Shown here one piece after another: positions 17,194 through 21,711 of a DNA stretch of 21,711 bases. Under the pieces are notes generated by a model, which was given only the letters and a program-made list of their open reading frames with translations, was not told the DNA's origin and made no database searches. Numbering within the stretch: position 1 is the first letter of the stretch; every line of letters starts with the position of its first letter. The position numbers and the translations under genes are program-made. The stretch is from Ophiothrix spiculata (Eukaryota; Echinodermata; Ophiuroidea; Amphilepidida; Ophiotrichidae): assembly GCA_000969725.1 (NCBI GenBank), contig JXSR01S008852.1; one strand, written 5' to 3'.

Positions 17194-17195
17194 TA

Positions 17196-17455
17196 TAAAT
17201 GAAAAAAAAAACTTTGTCTCCATTTCTTTTGGCCCAAAAAGCAATGCGCAACACAAGAAATATTTTTAATTGCATTTTTAGGCCACTATTTTTTGCTCTA
17301 TCTTTATCATCTATTTTAATTTTCTTCTATCTTTTTTCTTGATGTAAAAAAAGCAAACACTGTCTTGAAAACAAACAAAGGAATGTAGTAAAATGTAAAT
17401 TTTTAACCCTCAGCTTGTGAAAAGCTGGGACAAAGTTGTTGTTTTCATGGCCTTA
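17196..17455. mobile_element. TAAGGCC-family element, copy 2, about 260 bp
   Basis: The right end 'gggacaaagttgttg', then 'catggcctta', reads on the reverse strand as TAAGGCCATGAAAACAACAA then ctttgtccc. The left end 'taaatgaaaaaaaaaa' then 'ctttgtctcc' matches it except for loss of GGCC. A TA lies outside the left end (17194-17195). The right end abuts the 1054-bp inverted-repeat element, and the missing right-hand TA may survive at 18512-18513 beyond that element. Confidence 0.6.
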
Positions 17456-18509
17456 TGCCAGGTGTCCCAAAAATGGTAGAAAACTAATCGTTTGCAAAAA
17501 CTTCTGCAGTTGGAGAATTCAAAGTTTGCATAACTTGTGAAACATACCTCTGCTAGATGTTTGAAAATGTTAATATCAAAGCATTATTGTTTTTTGATCA
17601 ACAAAGATACATACCTATGTCAGAAATGTATTTTTTCAAAATTCAACAATATCGTAAACATGTTCATTTGATGTCATTTTAACCCTTGTTTCAACCCCAT
17701 GTGAACTTGCAATTGACAGGCACAAATTTAGGTTGCTTTATACCATAGTATAGCATAGGGTCTCTTCTTTCCCATTGATACCAAAATCATGATAATCCAA
17801 TAAACTGTTACGTAATTATGACTTCATAAATTACTTCAGGTCTGAAAATTAAATATGTCGAAATCTGATTTTGGGCAAAATGGCCACTAATTTAAGATTT
17901 TACTATATATCAAAATGTTGATCGGACTTATGCTAATGAATAACGAAATTATAATTTAAACATGCCCGGTAAGTTTAAGTGTCATAGAATGCAGAGGTTT
18001 TTCAAAATTTACACAAGATTGCAGTTTAAACAGTTAAAGAACTAATGTTACCCATGAAAAATTGAACATGCTTATATTGCAGTATTCTTTTACTTACGTA
18101 CCACAATTTGATTTTGAAGGTTCAGTATTAATGATTCATTCTGGAATGCATGGAATGCAGGTATCCCCAATGTGCATAATAGTTATACTCGAAGAGAGTT
18201 CAATTATTATTCATTGAAAATTGTACCAAATTTGGTTCAATAAATAAAGTCTGATTCTACACGATCAGATAGAAAAAACAACATATTAAAATACCACAAA
18301 ACATGTATGCTTGTCATTTTGTTGAATTTTGAATACATGCGTTTCTGACATCTACGCCAATCTGACATATAACTCAAAAACTAATAATGCTGTGATATCA
18401 AAATTTTACAAATATCTAGAAGAGAGTTGTAATATAATTTGTGCAAAACTATTATAGTTTTTGTGTACGTTCATTTTTCTACATGTAACCATTTTTGAGA
18501 CACCTGGTA
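17456..18509. mobile_element. Element with about 228-bp terminal inverted repeats, TA target
   Basis: The left end, TGCCAGGTGTCCCAAAAATG, and the reverse complement of the right end, TACCAGGTGTCTCAAAAATG, open arms of about 228 bp (17456-17683 and 18282-18509). They remain alignable throughout at about 65 to 70 percent by eye, with shared blocks 'agcattatt', 'atgtcagaaa' and 'tcaaaattcaaca'. TA flanks both sides (17454-17455 and 18510-18511), as in Tc1/mariner-like insertions. The 600-bp centre is non-coding, so the element is non-autonomous. Divergence between the arms suggests it is old. Confidence 0.75.
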
Positions 18510-18513
18510 TATA

Positions 18514-18788
18514 CAAGAGCATTGATTGCCTGCTTTTATATGAATCTTCCAATTTAAAAAAAGTAGCTTTCATTTTACCTGAAATGCACATACTCCCTTC
18601 TTGTTATATGAGGCATTGTCTCCTGAAGCCAATTTCATACTTTACACAAATACAAAACAAAACCACACTGAGCATGTGCAGACAGGTTTTAGAGCTCAAA
18701 AAACATATGCGCATATATGCTCAGCGCTTTTCTTTTGCATTTGTGTCGAGTATAAAATGAGCTTAATAGATCATTCACCTCCACCACC
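18514..18788. other. No gene seen
   Basis: Two overlapping plus-strand open frames of 69 and 99 codons pass through here without any recognisable motif or signal sequence. The 99-codon frame begins inside the inverted-repeat element, which argues against a real gene. Confidence 0.45.
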
Positions 18789-19008
18789 CATCTCACCTGA
18801 CATAGTCTAGTCCGCTAATTGGATGCCTACATTCATCTACTTTATCTTCAATAAGGACGCAATCAAAAGCTTTGCGGCATTTTAATTTCATTATTATGAA
18901 TATTTCAGATATATGAAACCTGGTAATATCATTTCCAAATATACAAGGGCACTAAAGTGCACAGTATTATCTAGCAACTAACCAATTCTGGCAGAATAAT
19001 CAATATTT
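18789..19008 (-). repeat. Dispersed repeat D, copy 2
   Basis: Aligned in the same orientation with 21056-21279: 'catctcacc', 'gtctagtccgctaattgga', 'cctacattca', 'caataagga' and 'atgaatatttcaga'. Its other end matches 16078-16217 ('aagtgcacag', 'aattctggcag'). On the minus strand a short frame (LIEDKVDECRHPISGLD) is readable and is followed by CAG/GTGAGA, a good splice-donor match. No matching acceptor was found, so a repeat is preferred over an exon. Confidence 0.75.
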
Positions 19009-19094
19009 AATAACCATGTGGCAGACAATTTTGTTAGAGCTTTACTATAAACATTTGACTCGTGGGAATATAACCTGAAATAAAAAATAAGTTA

Positions 19095-19644
19095 TAAGGC
19101 CAAATAAAAAAACAAGTTTGTTTCTGGTAACACGCGCGCGTTTCTGTTTAGTTACATAATTCCCGCATATATTTTTTTTTTTTGATATTTCGCATCGAAA
19201 AAATAATAATAAAAAAAAAAAAAATTCTGTAAAAAGCTTACTTGAGACTTGCATAAAAACAAACGAACACCAATTCAGGCACTCTCAGCCTATCAATTAG
19301 TCGGCAATTAATTGTTCATATGTCTGGAGATACAGGAAAATACTCATATTTAGGTAAGATTACATGGATACTCAATACCTTTTACAATAACAAAGGCTAC
19401 AGTTATATATAAAGCCTTTATGGATATTAATTATAATATTAATAAATAATATAAAAAAACCAAGAGCATTGTTTTAACGTGTTTTTCTTCCTGGGAATCC
19501 TGCATTTTTTGTAAAAAAAAAAAAAAAAGGAAAACCGCATATCGCATTACATTTTCGAAAAGTAAAAAATAAAAATAAAAAGCCACATACCGCATTTACT
19601 TTTTCAAGCATGTTACCAGAAACAAACTTTTTTTTTTGGCCTAA
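19095..19644. mobile_element. TAAGGCC-family element, copy 3, 550 bp
   Basis: The left end 'taaggccaaataaaaaaa' then 'caagtttgtttctggtaaca' is inverted at the right end as 'tgttaccagaaacaaactt', a T run and 'ggcctaa'. TA flanks both ends (19093-19094 and 19645-19646). The interior has a CGCGCGCG stretch, many A and T runs, and 'ccgcat' recurring as 'cccgcatat', 'accgcatat' and 'accgcattt'. It is longer than the other two copies and non-coding. Confidence 0.8.
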
Positions 19645-19646
19645 TA

Positions 19647-21055
19647 TAAATAAAGTAGGATTTTATTGTTCACATGGGTGAGAAAAATTGTAATTATGCA
19701 ACTTATTTTCCTTGCGCCTAAATTATTTCTTGCCGATAATATTCATCTTCATAATTAAAATTTCCACAAGAGTGTACGTCATGTTTTTTCTGAAACATGT
19801 TCTTTATCACAGCACCAACAAATCTACTTAGTTGAGGAGATGATGAAATTAAAGCTGATTTTGTTTTAAATAAAAGGCGATAATAGTTTGTTTAATCTTC
19901 TTAATTTGGCTAAGTTAAGCTGTATAAAACGGAAAGCACATGTCAGGAACTGTGAAAATGCACACTATATACCAGATTTTCAGAGTATTTTATAAGCAAT
20001 TAGCAATGAGACTCACATCATTCAACATTTAAAATAAAAATGTTGGAATAAACATGTATCTGTATCATATTTATAACATGCAGTATAAATGGGATAATGT
20101 TAAATCATTAACAAAAATAACACTTCTTTTGAAAACCCATTTAGAGCTGAGAAAGCTGTTTTGTATTTAGTGTGTGTCTGTAAATGAGAATTTAAAAAAG
20201 CACTAACAAAGTTATAGTATGAATTTTGATCAAATTATTTAAATCCGTGTAAATTATAATGACAATTGTGCACACAAATACCATATCATAAATGGTGGAT
20301 CTTGCCGAGTCAGCCAATATAAATGCAAATGGCACACCCACCCTGTTTATCCAAAACCTTGTTGGTGCATTACTCTAAAACTAATCTTTACTCTTACTGT
20401 AGCCCCTAACTATAACTTCAACTCTAATCATGATGAAGTTTAAGGGCTGAACTCTAACACAAACTCTAACCCTAATCAATATCCCTTTAACTCAAAACAC
20501 TAAGGGCCACAATTCATGGGAAGATATAAACAATATTCCAGGATGCAGGGTCCTATTGTATGTAAAAGTAACTTGCACTCTGCATTTTAGTTTTCAATGG
20601 CCAAGAAATCATGGCACAGACTTTAGTGGGACTTCAGACTCTGACTGATTGGTAGATATGGCAGCTGTTTATACAACATATAATCTCCATAGCTAAACTT
20701 TAAAAACAGTCAAAACACATTTAAACAGCTTCTTTACTTTATACATGGCAAGTATCGTACATTTTCTACACAAGGAATATAAAAGCGAATGATAGATACA
20801 TGTATTTGCTATCTTGTTGCTGCACACAGTTATTGTTCTTCAAGATTTGTTTTAAAAAAGCTTTAAGTATAAATGATTTGAAAACTGTTCTGTGTAGGAA
20901 CGTATACATTACTTAGTAGTGTTTCCTTAAAAGAAAATAACATTGTATGTTGAAGTCTAAGAAAATGTCGTTAGTGTTGAGTGATAACCCAATCTTGTCT
21001 GATATAATTACTGGTCAGCACGACACAAAGCCTCCTGGAAGACCTTTCACCGACG
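19647..21055. other. No gene seen; telomere-like CT/AA-rich stretch at 20365-20490
   Basis: Most of this interval is AT-rich and featureless. Between about 20365 and 20490 the plus strand holds many degenerate 'actctaa', 'ccctaa' and 'cctaac' words. This looks like a worn microsatellite, not a true interstitial telomere array. No coding segment was recognised. Confidence 0.45.
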
Positions 21056-21279
21056 CATCTCACCGACGTTGTCTAGTCCGCTAATTGGATTCCTACATTC
21101 AATTACTTTATCCTCAATAAGGATGGAATGAAATACTCTGCGCGCTCTTAATTTCATTTTTATGAATATTTCAGACATACATGACCATATCATTTTAAAA
21201 ATGCAAGTGCAGCACAGTGCATAGTACAATATCACTCAAACATTGCTGTAGCAAAGTGCAGAACAGCACTGACTAACCA
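21056..21279 (-). repeat. Dispersed repeat D, copy 3
   Basis: Best counterpart is copy 2 at 18789-19008. The minus strand reads SILIEDKVIECRNPISGLD and then G/GTGAGATG at the same position as in copy 2. Differences from copy 2 inside this frame are mostly amino-acid changing, which speaks against a protein under selection. 'caccgacg' occurs twice near 21050-21068. Confidence 0.7.
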
Positions 21280-21711
21280 GAAAATACTAAAAGTATGGCA
21301 ATATAGCAAATATATAATTTAAAAGTAAGATGCTTGACTTATGTCCCCTTTTCATGTTTGGAAACATTTCTCTTTCATAAAACCATATTATCTCCAGTCA
21401 AAAGTTAAAATTCCTTAATAATTGTTAACCTGTAGCTGAACGATACATTAGGAATTCTTTTCCATAGAAGAAAAGAAAAGAAAGTTCATTAGTAGATTAC
21501 CAGTGCAGTCACCTTTGGAGCCTTAATTCACCCTTATTCAGATGAGCACTCCATTCAATTTCTCTCTGAAGATGGCTTGGAGAGTAGTTCTTGAGCTGCA
21601 TGTCTCTTCGTCCAGGATAGACATTCAATTGGTGTCTGGACCAGACTTTGATGGGTTAAACCGTTTTTTAATATGAAGGATAAATGCTGACATGGTCAGT
21701 TTGGAATCATT
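21280..21711. other. No gene identified
   Basis: The last 170 bases are less AT-rich. They contain a short plus-strand frame beginning 'atggcttggagagtag' near 21574 that stops after about 35 codons. No family motif is visible. It might be a repeat tail or exon fragment continuing beyond the window, but I cannot support either. Confidence 0.35.

Noticed and set aside
20365-20490. Interstitial telomeric repeat
   Set aside because: Words such as ccctaa occur but without a regular hexamer period; it reads as a worn CT/AA-rich microsatellite.
21530-21711. Exon or LINE/Penelope-type 3' end at the right edge
   Set aside because: Slightly richer composition and a 35-codon frame are not enough; no motif or matching partner could be identified.

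Overview
This window looks like non-coding nuclear DNA from an AT-rich animal genome, probably a marine invertebrate. An echinoderm or hemichordate would fit the SINE and LINE styles, but the phylum is a low-confidence guess. No host gene, tRNA, rRNA or CRISPR array can be supported. Open frames are short, mostly under 110 codons, lack family motifs and lie in AT-rich sequence. The one protein-coding remnant is the C-terminal end of a LINE polyprotein (about 9441-9838). A 700-base assembly gap of N lies at 10894-11593.

What fills the window is a dense set of short, non-autonomous DNA transposons (MITEs and foldbacks), two SINE copies of one family, one truncated LINE, and several tandem or dispersed repeats. 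From left to right: a 245-bp tandem pair whose units each end in a hairpin (1001-1490); a hAT-like MITE with a 6-bp target duplication (1607-1770); a small TIR element (1872-2081) and two hairpins (2136-2161, 2359-2414); a 62-bp tandem pair (3582-3705); a SINE/LINE tail with (ATTG)n (about 4571-4640) followed at once by MITE family M, copy 1 (4645-4909); a 330-bp direct repeat (5998-6330 and 7251-7578) bracketing a minus-strand tRNA-derived SINE (about 6365-6695) and a TIR element (6719-7031); and two foldback elements of one family (8184-8350, 8493-8663), the first enclosed by a 34-bp inverted repeat.

In the middle, a hAT-like MITE (9306-9938) was split by the 5'-truncated LINE (9416-9901) with a 10-bp target duplication. 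Degenerate repeated blocks (9946-10460 and 11762-12595) flank a 'tgggggtc' minisatellite, the gap and a second SINE copy. MITE family M, copy 2 (about 12729-13125) lies in the opposite orientation to copy 1 and has a 122-bp GC-rich hairpin element inserted in its left end.

On the right are three copies of a TA-inserting family with TAAGGCC ends and A-tracts (13171-13502, 17196-17455, 19095-19644), a 66-bp near-perfect palindrome (14262-14327), a 269-bp TIR element (15067-15335), a 41/42 inverted repeat (15641-15682 and 16036-16077), a foldback with 11-bp-phased GTAC motifs (16410-16637), and a 1054-bp element with about 228-bp inverted arms (17456-18509) that appears inserted into the terminal TA of its neighbour. 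A dispersed repeat occurs three times (16078-16217, 18789-19008, 21056-21279).

The most interesting theme is arm concordance. In the foldback pair, and in the TAAGGCC family, the two arms of each copy match each other even where copies differ from one another. All identities were estimated by eye.
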